From positions 1 through 33,306 of the IMG/VR virus record IMGVR_UViG_3300046009_009467: a DNA stretch of 33,306 bases; one strand, given 5' to 3'. Below the pieces are notes generated by a model. That model was given only the letters and a program-made list of their open reading frames with translations. It was not told where the DNA came from and made no database searches. How positions within the stretch are numbered: position 1 is the first letter of the stretch; every line of letters begins with the position of its first letter. A program made the translations under genes and the position numbers. This DNA comes from a virus. Below, piece by piece: positions 18,566 through 26,803 of the stretch.

Positions 18566-19714
18566 ATGCCAACTTATCAGTTTCTTACGGATAGATCATT
18601 AGCCCAATCTACGGCAATAACGCCGACAACTATTATACATATTGTAACCACTGCGGATACAACCCAAAGTGTTTATGGGTCATCATATAAAGCGGAATTA
18701 CAACAATTAATACCTATTTTTAGTGGATCAACTTTTAGCGGAGGTTCTGGAAATTGTATAACTGATTTGTATACATCAAATATCCACTCTTGTTCGCCAT
18801 TAAATATAAACCCATTAGATGAGGGAAATGTATATTTTGGTTCAACAAGTGGAGTAACTGTGGACGTTGTAAATAGTAGATTAGGTGTAGGTACTGAAAC
18901 ACCAACTGATAATTTAACTGTTAGTGGTTCGTCATTTTTTAATACATCGTCATTGACAACAGGGACTACGCCGGCATTTAAATTTTTAGATGGTGTGTCA
19001 ACACCCACAGATACAACCACTGTAAAATCCGTTTATAAAGAATTTAGACCAACAACAAAAACCACGACAACAGTTGTTGGTGATGGAACCCTATTATATC
19101 CGAACATAAATTCATCTTCTTCCGCTATTTTTTATGCCAAGGCAAATTTAACATTATATACTGATAATTTATCATTACTTACAAGTAATGAGGCTTTGAA
19201 AGCGGAAACTAATGTTATTCAAATACAATCATCGTCAGGGACTTATAGTGGTGTTACGATGGGAACTATGTCAGTTTTACGAAACATAACAGCAGGAGGA
19301 ACGATAGATAAGTATGTTGGTTTTTGGATGAATGGTTTTGATGTGAACTACACACATAATGGAACCACTAATAATATTTACGGTTTTTATATGGATAGTC
19401 AGTCAGGTAGATCTGGTAACGTACCACCAACAACTAATAGATATGGCGTGTATATTGAAGATGTGGGTAGAAACTATTTTGCAGGAACCGTTGGTATTGG
19501 AACAACATCCCCTTCAGAAAAATTAGAAGTTAGTGGAAACACTTTAATTTCAGGGGGTATGTCAGCATCTACCATGACAATTACAAATCCTTATGTACCA
19601 ACAGGATCTACAGACCCAACAGGAACTGAGGGAACTATAAGTTGGAGTGGTGATACGTTATATTTTAGAAATACTACGGGATGGGTTAGAATTACAGGAC
19701 AAACATCTTGGTAA
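18566..19714 (+). CDS. tail fibre protein (GIGTTSP-type repeat)
   Basis: A 382-aa protein. Two copies of a shaft motif, GVGTETPTDNLTVSGSSFF (residues ~109-127) and GIGTTSPSEKLEVSGNTLIS (~310-330), match the VGIGTTSPxxKLEVxG element common in trimeric phage tail fibres and Bacteroidetes fibre-like proteins. Between them are Thr/Ser/Asn-rich beta segments. The C-terminus is short (GTISWSGDTLYFRNTTGWVR) with no S74-type intramolecular chaperone, which often follows such motifs, so the trimerisation signal must lie elsewhere or another protein acts as chaperone. It probably contributes to receptor binding. It has its own TATTTAT box and is followed by the glycosyltransferase gene. Confidence 0.65.
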   Translation: MPTYQFLTDRSLAQSTAITPTTIIHIVTTADTTQSVYGSSYKAELQQLIPIFSGSTFSGGSGNCITDLYTSNIHSCSPLNINPLDEGNVYFGSTSGVTVDVVNSRLGVGTETPTDNLTVSGSSFFNTSSLTTGTTPAFKFLDGVSTPTDTTTVKSVYKEFRPTTKTTTTVVGDGTLLYPNINSSSSAIFYAKANLTLYTDNLSLLTSNEALKAETNVIQIQSSSGTYSGVTMGTMSVLRNITAGGTIDKYVGFWMNGFDVNYTHNGTTNNIYGFYMDSQSGRSGNVPPTTNRYGVYIEDVGRNYFAGTVGIGTTSPSEKLEVSGNTLISGGMSASTMTITNPYVPTGSTDPTGTEGTISWSGDTLYFRNTTGWVRITGQTSW

Positions 19715-19747
19715 TTTCATTTATTTATTTTCATTATTTCATAATAT

Positions 19748-20992
19748 ATGAATATGAAAATATTTATTCAAATTGCGTCATATAGAGATCCTGAATTAAT
19801 ACATACAATTAAATCTTGTTTAGAAAACGCCAAAAATCCGCAAAATTTAATTTTTGGTATTGCAAGACAATACAGTGAAGATGATAAATTTGATGATCTT
19901 TCTGAATATGAAAATGACGAAAGGTTTAGAATATTAAATATCCCATACCAAGAGTCAAAAGGAGTTTGTTGGGCAAGAAACCAAGTCCAACAACTGTATA
20001 AAGATGAAGAGTACACCCTTCAAATTGACTCTCATATGAGATTTGAAAAAGATTGGGACGACACTCTTATTGAAATGTTAAAACAACTACAAGAGTTAGG
20101 GATTCCGAAACCTTTATTAACGGGGTATGTGTCGTCTTATAATCCAAAAAATGATCCACAAGAAAGAGTAAGGGTGCCTTGGAGGATGGTATTTGATAAA
20201 TTTATTCCTGAAGGTGCCATCTTTTTTTTACCTGAAACAATACCAAATTGGCAAGATTTAGAATTACCCGTCCCGGCTAGATTTTATTCTGCCCATTTTT
20301 GTTTCACGTTAGGTGAGTTTTCAAAAGAAGTGCAACACAATCCTGATTTTTATTTTCACGGTGAGGAAATATCCATTACTGTAAGGGCATTTACAAACGG
20401 TTATGATTTATTTCATCCCCATAAAGTTATTATTTGGCATGAATATACAAGAGAAGGTAGGACAAAACAATGGGATGATGATAAAGAATGGTACAAGAAA
20501 AATGAAAGTTCACATCTTTTAAATAAAAAACTTTTTGGAATGGATGGGTTGGATCAAGAAGGTCATGATGGGAAATACGGTCTTGGTAATGTTAGATCTT
20601 TAAGAGATTATGAAGAATATGCCGGGATTTTATTTTCTAAAAGATCCGTTCAAAACCACACACTACAAAAAAATTACCCACCAAATCCAAATTATTCAAC
20701 TGAAACAGAATTTTTAGAATCTTTTACTAATATTTTCGACTATGAAATAAAATTAAATAAAGAAGATTTTAAAGAATCTGACTATGATTTTTGGGCGGTT
20801 ATTTTCCATAATAATGATGGTGAAGAGGTTTTTAGAAAAGATGCTGACACAACCGAAATACAAATATTATTAAATATGGATCATTTAAAAATAAGAAGAT
20901 CGTTTTTATCATATCAAAAACCAAAAAGTTGGACTGTGTGGTCACATAGTATTTCTAAAGGGTGGGATAAAGAAATAAAAGGAATAATATAA
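19748..20992 (+). CDS. GT60-type GlcNAc transferase (PF11397-like)
   Basis: A 414-aa cytosolic glycosyltransferase with no signal peptide or membrane segment. Hallmarks of the PF11397 'Glycosyltransferase (GlcNAc)' family are IFIQIASYRDPELIHTI (residues ~5-21), GVCWARNQ (~72-79), the metal-binding D-x-H of LQIDSHMRFEKDWD (D94, H96) in place of the usual DxD, and a later HGEEIS...IIWHEYTR block (~205-235). Characterised GT60 members add GlcNAc to proteins: hydroxyproline on Dictyostelium Skp1 and Thr in trypanosome mucins. The C-terminal ~100 residues are extra and unassigned. The gene lies between a tail fibre gene and the Pro-Thr-linker protein gene, so virion fibres are plausible acceptors (inference); host glycans are the alternative. 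An in-frame ATG at 19754 is an alternative start. Confidence 0.85.
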   Translation: MNMKIFIQIASYRDPELIHTIKSCLENAKNPQNLIFGIARQYSEDDKFDDLSEYENDERFRILNIPYQESKGVCWARNQVQQLYKDEEYTLQIDSHMRFEKDWDDTLIEMLKQLQELGIPKPLLTGYVSSYNPKNDPQERVRVPWRMVFDKFIPEGAIFFLPETIPNWQDLELPVPARFYSAHFCFTLGEFSKEVQHNPDFYFHGEEISITVRAFTNGYDLFHPHKVIIWHEYTREGRTKQWDDDKEWYKKNESSHLLNKKLFGMDGLDQEGHDGKYGLGNVRSLRDYEEYAGILFSKRSVQNHTLQKNYPPNPNYSTETEFLESFTNIFDYEIKLNKEDFKESDYDFWAVIFHNNDGEEVFRKDADTTEIQILLNMDHLKIRRSFLSYQKPKSWTVWSHSISKGWDKEIKGII

Positions 20993-21011
20993 CATAAAAT
21001 AAACATTTGAT

Positions 21012-21025
21012 TATTTATATAAAAA
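21012..21025 (+). promoter_or_regulatory. TATTTAT-type box before the Pro-Thr-linker protein gene
   Basis: TATTTATATAAAAA begins 26 bases before the ATG at 21038 and is followed by an A-rich leader. It is nearly identical to the copy at 344-357. Confidence 0.4.
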
Positions 21026-21037
21026 CAAAAAAAGTTA

Positions 21038-22633
21038 ATGGCTACAGTCTATCTTGAACGTTGTTGCGATAATACTATAAACTATGAGGTAAATGGTTGG
21101 ACGGGATCCACATCATTGGGTAATGTATTTTCAATTACTGGAGATACCGGTATTATAAATGGTTGTTATACAATTGTTTCATCATTAGTTGCTCCTGTTG
21201 TTACTTTCGATGGTATTGAAACATCCGTTGTTGATTGTAACGACCCATTATGTATTGATTGTTGTGATACTGAATTATGTTTTAATGTAAATTTAATATC
21301 ATATTCCGGGTATAATGGAACATATGAATTAACGGGTAATTATAATGGAAATTATTATTGGACTGGAGGTACAAGTCCCGGATATTTATTTTTTGATAAT
21401 ATAAAATGGTGTTTAAGTTCATCTTTGGGGGGTACTTGCGATTTTTATGGGTCAAACCCAACAAGTTCATTATGTCCCGATCTTGATGAAAGTTTATTAA
21501 CTATTGGTGTATGTGTACCAACACCGACACCTGTTGATCCTTGTTATGGGTTAGATTTTGATGTGTTATTAGAATGTAATATCCCGACGGCAACTCCGAC
21601 ACCAACACCGACACCCACACCTACACCGACACCAACACCGACACCTACAAATGTTTGTGATCCTTTTTCTGCTACTGTTAGTGTGACTGCGGTAACAATC
21701 ACGCCAACACCGACTCCAACACCAACGCCAACACCAACGGTTACAAGACCTATTATAATTTCTGGAAATTCAGTAAATTTCATAATAGATGATGGTGTGT
21801 TTGTATGTTCAAATGTAAAAGAATTGGTTGATTGCGAATCTAATGAAAAATATTATATATCGGGAGTATTAACGTATACTGGATCACCTATAAGTATTGG
21901 AACTACTTTCTTAGCTTTATTTGGTACCTCAGGTTCAAGTCAAGTTAAATGTGTTACTTATACTAACACTGTTGATGGTTCGCCAAATCAGGCGTTAAAT
22001 TCAGTTGTTGAGGTTTATTCGGGAGGATGTGAAAATTGTAATTTACCAACACCTACGCCGACACCGACTCCGACTCCTACGCCGACACCGACCCCAACAC
22101 CGACACCAACACCTACATTGGTACCTAATACTAAATTTGTGTTTACAAGTTGTACGGACACGTCAATGATTGTTCAATCTACATATCAACCATCAAATGT
22201 TATTGAAGGTGATGTCATCAAAGATCTTTCTGGTAATTGTTATACTTATGTTGGATCATTTGTCGGTTATGTGCCACCATCAGGGTATATTGTTGTTAAT
22301 GATAATGTATTTACAGCAACTACTGCAACAACATACACTACTTGTGTTAGTTGTTTAACACCTACACCAACTCCGACACCGGCATATAAAGAATGGGTAG
22401 GAATGGCTGAATTTACCATTTCTTGTCCTGTTTGTGAATTAACCGATTATGGTGTTCCTTATACTTTTTACACATCTGCAAGTGTTAGTTCATTAACGGA
22501 CGGAACTGAGATTTATGATAATATGAATCTTACAGTACCGACACTTGTGACTTATATTAAATACGGAAATAAAATATACATAAATAATGATGGTACAATA
22601 ACTGAACATTGTACCGTGAATGGAAATTGTTAA
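21038..22633 (+). CDS. modular adhesin/fibre protein with Pro-Thr linkers
   Basis: A 531-aa protein built of small Cys-containing domains joined by (Pro-Thr)n linkers at residues ~183-204, 222-234, 337-360 and 441-448. Domain order is: a YLERCC...GCYTIV...CIDCC module (1-77); a GTYELTGNYNGNYYWTGG...WCLSSSLGG module (~85-160); linker 1; a short spacer; linker 2; a second CC-type module (~258-335, ending GGCENC); linker 3; a third CC-type module (~362-437, ending TTCVSC); linker 4; and a C-terminal module (~450-531) with GTEIYDNMNLTVPT and a final Cys. There is no signal peptide. The linkers are mucin-like and would be extended; they are possible acceptor sites for the glycosyltransferase just upstream. 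Likely a virion surface or receptor-binding protein. Confidence 0.6.
   Translation: MATVYLERCCDNTINYEVNGWTGSTSLGNVFSITGDTGIINGCYTIVSSLVAPVVTFDGIETSVVDCNDPLCIDCCDTELCFNVNLISYSGYNGTYELTGNYNGNYYWTGGTSPGYLFFDNIKWCLSSSLGGTCDFYGSNPTSSLCPDLDESLLTIGVCVPTPTPVDPCYGLDFDVLLECNIPTATPTPTPTPTPTPTPTPTPTNVCDPFSATVSVTAVTITPTPTPTPTPTPTVTRPIIISGNSVNFIIDDGVFVCSNVKELVDCESNEKYYISGVLTYTGSPISIGTTFLALFGTSGSSQVKCVTYTNTVDGSPNQALNSVVEVYSGGCENCNLPTPTPTPTPTPTPTPTPTPTPTPTLVPNTKFVFTSCTDTSMIVQSTYQPSNVIEGDVIKDLSGNCYTYVGSFVGYVPPSGYIVVNDNVFTATTATTYTTCVSCLTPTPTPTPAYKEWVGMAEFTISCPVCELTDYGVPYTFYTSASVSSLTDGTEIYDNMNLTVPTLVTYIKYGNKIYINNDGTITEHCTVNGNC
21584..21649 (+). repeat. Pro-Thr-coding imperfect repeat, tract 1
   Basis: Twenty-two codons of alternating CCN and ACN with one GCA. 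The units are imperfect (ccg/cca/ccc/cct and aca/acc/act/acg vary), so the protein pattern is better conserved than the DNA pattern. Confidence 0.85.
21701..21739 (+). repeat. Pro-Thr-coding imperfect repeat, tract 2
   Basis: Thirteen alternating Thr and Pro codons. It resembles tracts 1 and 3 closely enough for homologous recombination between them. Confidence 0.85.
22046..22117 (+). repeat. Pro-Thr-coding imperfect repeat, tract 3
   Basis: The longest tract, 24 alternating Pro and Thr codons, sits between two CC-type modules of the same protein. Confidence 0.85.
22358..22381 (+). repeat. Pro-Thr-coding imperfect repeat, tract 4
   Basis: A short tract of eight alternating Thr and Pro codons that precedes the C-terminal module. 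Confidence 0.75.
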
Positions 22634-22640
22634 ATAAAAT

Positions 22641-22862
22641 ATGTCAGTAATAGTAAATATAGATTCAATAATATCGGGGACGAGTCCATATGATGTTTGG
22701 ATTTGTGATAAATGTGATAGTTCTGGTGTTTGCCAGTACATTGCCACGTTTACTGATGCTGAATTACCCTATAGTTTTACACTACCATCTGTTTATGAAA
22801 CTTACCCATCGTATGTGGTAAAAGTAATTGATGATAATGGATGTGAGTATTGTTCGGTTTAA
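22641..22862 (+). CDS. single-domain SprB-like mini-protein C
   Basis: A 73-aa third member of the mini-protein set, with ISGTSPYDVWICDKCDSSGVC near the start (split here as ISGTSPYDVW and ICDKCDSSGVC) and YVVKVIDDNGCEYC at the end. It is shorter than A and B because it lacks their C-terminal tail. It lies eight bases after the Pro-Thr protein. No signal peptide. As with A and B, a virion accessory role is inferred from context; biochemical function unknown. Confidence 0.6.
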   Translation: MSVIVNIDSIISGTSPYDVWICDKCDSSGVCQYIATFTDAELPYSFTLPSVYETYPSYVVKVIDDNGCEYCSV

Positions 22863-22926
22863 AATAAAAATAAGTTAATATATCCTTTGAGTTAAAATAA
22901 AATATTATTAAGAGTAAATAACATAA

Positions 22927-24543
22927 ATGAGTCAATTAAGCGGAAATAGTTGTAATATTATAACACTTCTACCATTAGGGTTAGATTGTGAAAGTATTAG
23001 TGCGAATACTCCATACACTACAGATGGTTTAATAACTTTATTTGTGACAGGAGGTACTCCACCATACACAATAAATTGGAGTAATGGGTCTCAAGGGTCT
23101 TATTTATTTAATTTAGCACCTGGTGATTATACTGCAACCGTTATTGATTATTATGGTGATTTTACAGCAACTACTACTTGTAGTGTTGGATACGAAAACT
23201 TTTATTTAGAAAAATTCCAAAATTGTGTTAATAGTGCGACTACGGTTTATTACGTTGCAAATATGCCATCTACGTTTATTACTGATAAAGTATATAGATT
23301 GCAAGGGCAAACTGGATGTTGGGAAAGTAAAGGTTTAGAATTAACATCTGGACAAACTTATGTGGACTCATATGCGGTTGTAACTGCAGGACCTTACCCT
23401 AATTGTAAGGGATGTTTGCCTATTGATCCTGTAATTCCAGTTAAACCTGAAAAGTTATGTTTGGAATATAAAAGTGGAGGGGTAGTTCAAACAACTACGT
23501 ATATACAATTTAGTTCGGGAGGTACTATAAATAATAAAAACTCATGGACAAGTGTTACGCCTTCATATGTGATTTATTATAATAGTGGGTCGACAAATTG
23601 GCAAATAAGTGGATGGACAGGATCAGGAAACCCAACACAAGTTAATACCGTTTCATCTCCATTAGGTTCTTGGGTTATTTATGGAGGATCGGGAAGTATA
23701 AATGTCGTTGGAGGTACTTGTGTTATTAAACCTAATATGTTTATTAAAACAAATAGTGCGACTTGTTCTGACGTAAGCAATGGTTCAGTGGTGATAACTG
23801 CAATAGGGGGTACTCCGCCTTATGAGTACTCTTTAGATGGGGTTTTATATCAACCTTCAAGTATGTTTATTGGTCTTTCGTCTGGAAACTATACTGCGTA
23901 CGTTAAAGATAGTTCAGGAGCAACAAACTCACAAAGTTTTACAATAAACGCATCATCTACTCAAACAACATATACAGTAAACCTTTACCAACAACCAATT
24001 GCAACACCAATATATAACAACACGTCTAATTACACACAAATAACATATAATTGGTATGCTGATGTTACACCACCTCTTCCATCTGGAAAAACAATAACTT
24101 TTGATATAATACAAAGTGTGAATAGTGAAAGTAGAAGTGGGTATTATAATGTTACCGAAGTATTTCCTACGTTACAATATTCATCAATAACGGGTGTTAC
24201 AGGTGGAGGGTCAATTACTGCGACCACAACCACAACACCGGTAATTACATCACCAACATCACCGACCTGTGTAAATACAATATCAACAACCGCGTATACT
24301 AACACGTACAAGGCGTTAATTACTGGAATTGGAAATATATACGGACAAATAAATAAAAAAATAACAACACCAAACGGAACGGTAGGGGGTTGTCCAACAT
24401 ACGGATTGTTAAACGATACAATAAACATCGCAAACGTAAAATTGGTTAATGCTAGTGTTTGTGAACTTATAAACACTAGAGTACCACCACTACCATTAAA
24501 CTTAAGTAGGACCGGAGGGGTGTTATTTTTAAATAAGGGATAA
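22927..24543 (+). CDS. modular fibre/adhesin protein with SprB-like and CC-type domains
   Basis: A 538-aa protein. Residues ~30-85 form an SprB-like repeat (LFVTGGTPPYTINWSNGSQG, then LAPGDYTATVID). Residues ~93-172 form a CC-type module like those in the Pro-Thr protein (YLEKFQNCV...DKVYRLQGQTGCWES...YPNCKGC). Residues ~175-265 resemble the PYY/W module (KLCLEYKSGG...YVIYYNSGSTNWQISGW). Residues ~275-345 are a second SprB-like repeat (SATCSDVSNGSVVITAIGGT, then GNYTAYVKDSSG). The C-terminal ~190 residues are Thr/Val-rich beta sequence, ending GGVLFLNKG. This mix of domains from its neighbours suggests it is a receptor-binding or surface protein made by domain shuffling. No signal peptide. 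Confidence 0.6.
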   Translation: MSQLSGNSCNIITLLPLGLDCESISANTPYTTDGLITLFVTGGTPPYTINWSNGSQGSYLFNLAPGDYTATVIDYYGDFTATTTCSVGYENFYLEKFQNCVNSATTVYYVANMPSTFITDKVYRLQGQTGCWESKGLELTSGQTYVDSYAVVTAGPYPNCKGCLPIDPVIPVKPEKLCLEYKSGGVVQTTTYIQFSSGGTINNKNSWTSVTPSYVIYYNSGSTNWQISGWTGSGNPTQVNTVSSPLGSWVIYGGSGSINVVGGTCVIKPNMFIKTNSATCSDVSNGSVVITAIGGTPPYEYSLDGVLYQPSSMFIGLSSGNYTAYVKDSSGATNSQSFTINASSTQTTYTVNLYQQPIATPIYNNTSNYTQITYNWYADVTPPLPSGKTITFDIIQSVNSESRSGYYNVTEVFPTLQYSSITGVTGGGSITATTTTTPVITSPTSPTCVNTISTTAYTNTYKALITGIGNIYGQINKKITTPNGTVGGCPTYGLLNDTINIANVKLVNASVCELINTRVPPLPLNLSRTGGVLFLNKG

Positions 24544-24568
24544 AAACATTAAAAAATTTAATTAAATA

Positions 24569-24580
24569 TATTTATCAAAT
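24569..24580 (+). promoter_or_regulatory. TATTTATCAAAT box abutting the 740-aa gene start
   Basis: TATTTATCAAAT ends exactly at the ATG (24581). If this were a promoter the mRNA would have almost no leader, so a role in translation initiation should be considered too. Confidence 0.3.
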
Positions 24581-26803
24581 ATGTCATACATAATTAAAAA
24601 TACTGCAGGTCTTATTAACACAATGTTGACGGATGCGGCAAGAAAAAGAATTTCACAAGGTAAATTTGATATATCATATTTCCAAGTTGGAGATAGTGAG
24701 GTAAGTTATAATAGTATTAACAACATTGACCCGACGAGTTTAAATGTACTTATGCCACAATTTAATGCTCAAAACACGACATTAATTCCTGAAAAAAATA
24801 GAATGCACGTTAAATATCCACTATTTGTGGATTCAACATCGGGATCCACTTATGGTATTCCTGTTGATGCGTCGTATTTTGATTACATTTATAATACTGC
24901 GGCACCAAGAGGGTTTTTTACGGGAAATACTAATAATTATAGTGCTTTTACTACAAGTGCGATTACAATAAACCCAAATTTTATAATTCCTAATTCTGCA
25001 TTTACATCAGGGAACACGATAGTAATTGAAAGAAGCGACATTAACCCTATTGTTTCGGGATCGGTTACAAGTGGGATGGTAATGACATTATTTACGACAA
25101 CTGACATAACACCATTTACAGCTAACACACCTATGTTTACGTATTTTGTGGTTGGTGTAACAGGAAATACTTCTGGAGATACTACCGTTACAATAAAAGT
25201 TGACAGAAACTTACCTGACTTTAATACATTAGGGTTTACAGGTAATAGTAGAGTTTTATTTTACCCACCTAATATGACAAGTTTATATGATTCAGTAACA
25301 CCTGAACCATATTGGGCGACAAACGTATTTAATTTTGAATCAAATTGTGATATATCACAGGCCGATGTGAAAGTATGGAATATGAATATTCCTTGGACTG
25401 AATCACCTGCTGGGTTATTTAACAATACTTATCAAGACTACAATTATTTTGGATCAACAGGGTATTGTGGGTCTAAAGAGTATTTTGGATACACAACAAA
25501 TGATGGTCAAAATGATACTAGTTATTCTTATTTTTATAATTCATTTGATGAAATTGTAGAAGTCGAAGCAAAAGACCAAAAAGCAATTGCAATACTTCAT
25601 TATACTAATCAATCTATTGATAATTTTTATGGTGAAAAATTCGCATTTCAAGAATATGACGTTTCGGATCCGGGAGCGACTGGACAAGCAAGAAACTTTA
25701 AATTATCTCTTCCATGGCTTATGTGGCATAAAAACCCAACCGGCACAATAGGAGAGGAGTTTTTTGTTGATCCATCGGGTTTCACAAGTATTGATTTATT
25801 TCAAGTTCAATATATCAAATCAAATAAGACCTCATCGTTTAATGATCCGGGGTTGAGATATTATCATTTATGGGATACACACGCTAATGGTGATGGGTAC
25901 CCAAGTAGAGTTGGTAAAGTTTTTCCTGATTTAAAAATGATTATTTTTGATGATGATGAAATTGTCGCATCACTTAATTATAAAACTAATAGATCTTGGA
26001 CTCTTCCCGCACCTAAATTGGGTCTTATAACTCCTAACACATTTGGAGGGGTATTGGGAGGAACAACGGGATTATTAACAGGAAGTACCGATACATTATT
26101 TTTAACATATAGATTTAATAATAGTGCATTTACTAACTCACTTCATTGTAATTATTATTCAACAATTAAAAACTTTACAAATGAATGTGCTCCTGACGGA
26201 ACATTAGTTGCAGGATCATCTGATGTTATAGTTAGATTTGGAAATGAATTTCCGTTTTTAGTGTCTAATTTAACGACAACACCTTCAGGATTTACGGCAA
26301 ATAATATGAAGGTATTGGCTCAAATAGTACCAAGTGGTACAACAAGACCAAGTGCGAATCAATGGAAAGAAATTGATATGTATTCACAATTATCGGGTTC
26401 GTCTGTTAATGGTAATTTAACAGTAACAGGTATCACAGGAACTACACTTCAAATAACAAAGTCAATGTACGACTCAGCACCTTTTTATCAATTATCTAAT
26501 TACATAACATTACCACAACTTAATGAGTCAGGAACAACATTTAATTTTGGATCCGAATATTATTTTTATGGGACATTAAAAACTGACATTCAAGCAACAA
26601 TTTATGTTATGAATTACCTATGTAATTTAGGACAAACACAGTTTCAAGATTCATCTAATCCAACTTGGAATAATACCGTACCACCTTATGTTACGGAAGT
26701 GGCTCTTTACAATTCAGACAAAGAGCTTATGGTTATTTCTAAGATACAATCGCCTGAAAAAAGACAAGGTATTCAGCAGTATCCGATTAAATTAGATTTT
26801 TAA
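24581..26803 (+). CDS. tail-collar/fibre-like baseplate protein (740 aa)
   Basis: The N-terminus (IIKNTAGLINTMLTDAARKR, then ISYFQVGDSEVSY) follows the pattern of P2 gpH-type fibre N-domains (phage tail-collar fibre, PF12571): a Thr/Asn-Ala-Gly start, a helix of alanine-rich residues, then 'it.f.vGDg'. The C-terminus (PPYVTEVALYNSDKELMVIS, then KIQSPEKRQGIQQYPIKLDF) resembles the end of that same domain. About 600 residues of beta-rich sequence lie between. This suggests a baseplate-anchored fibre or plug with a large insertion. No catalytic motif or signal peptide is seen. It closes the structural cluster, five bases ahead of the RuvC-like gene. Confidence 0.5.
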   Translation: MSYIIKNTAGLINTMLTDAARKRISQGKFDISYFQVGDSEVSYNSINNIDPTSLNVLMPQFNAQNTTLIPEKNRMHVKYPLFVDSTSGSTYGIPVDASYFDYIYNTAAPRGFFTGNTNNYSAFTTSAITINPNFIIPNSAFTSGNTIVIERSDINPIVSGSVTSGMVMTLFTTTDITPFTANTPMFTYFVVGVTGNTSGDTTVTIKVDRNLPDFNTLGFTGNSRVLFYPPNMTSLYDSVTPEPYWATNVFNFESNCDISQADVKVWNMNIPWTESPAGLFNNTYQDYNYFGSTGYCGSKEYFGYTTNDGQNDTSYSYFYNSFDEIVEVEAKDQKAIAILHYTNQSIDNFYGEKFAFQEYDVSDPGATGQARNFKLSLPWLMWHKNPTGTIGEEFFVDPSGFTSIDLFQVQYIKSNKTSSFNDPGLRYYHLWDTHANGDGYPSRVGKVFPDLKMIIFDDDEIVASLNYKTNRSWTLPAPKLGLITPNTFGGVLGGTTGLLTGSTDTLFLTYRFNNSAFTNSLHCNYYSTIKNFTNECAPDGTLVAGSSDVIVRFGNEFPFLVSNLTTTPSGFTANNMKVLAQIVPSGTTRPSANQWKEIDMYSQLSGSSVNGNLTVTGITGTTLQITKSMYDSAPFYQLSNYITLPQLNESGTTFNFGSEYYFYGTLKTDIQATIYVMNYLCNLGQTQFQDSSNPTWNNTVPPYVTEVALYNSDKELMVISKIQSPEKRQGIQQYPIKLDF

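Noticed and set aside
18673-19020. 115-codon minus-strand open frame
   Set aside because: It lies wholly within the tail fibre gene, has composition typical of a shadow frame and lacks a credible leader.
19400-19714. S74 intramolecular chaperone domain at the end of the tail fibre
   Set aside because: The protein ends about 50 residues after the last GIGTTSP motif; there is no room for the domain and its catalytic Ser/Lys pair is not seen.
21544-21783. Minus-strand open frame with a Gly-Val repeat
   Set aside because: It is the antisense reading of the Pro-Thr codons and ends inside the real gene; all supported genes are on the + strand.
21584-22117. CRISPR array or tandem DNA repeat
   Set aside because: The units are imperfect Pro-Thr codons in frame within a gene, with no spacers or fixed repeat length.
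24144-24476. 110-codon minus-strand open frame with Val-rich hydrophobic sequence
   Set aside because: It is a mirror of Thr-rich coding sequence in the modular fibre gene; Thr codons read in antisense give Val/Gly/Cys-type residues.
15324-24543. Diversity-generating retroelement acting on the fibre genes
   Set aside because: There is no reverse transcriptase gene in the window and no pair of near-identical variable/template repeats was seen.
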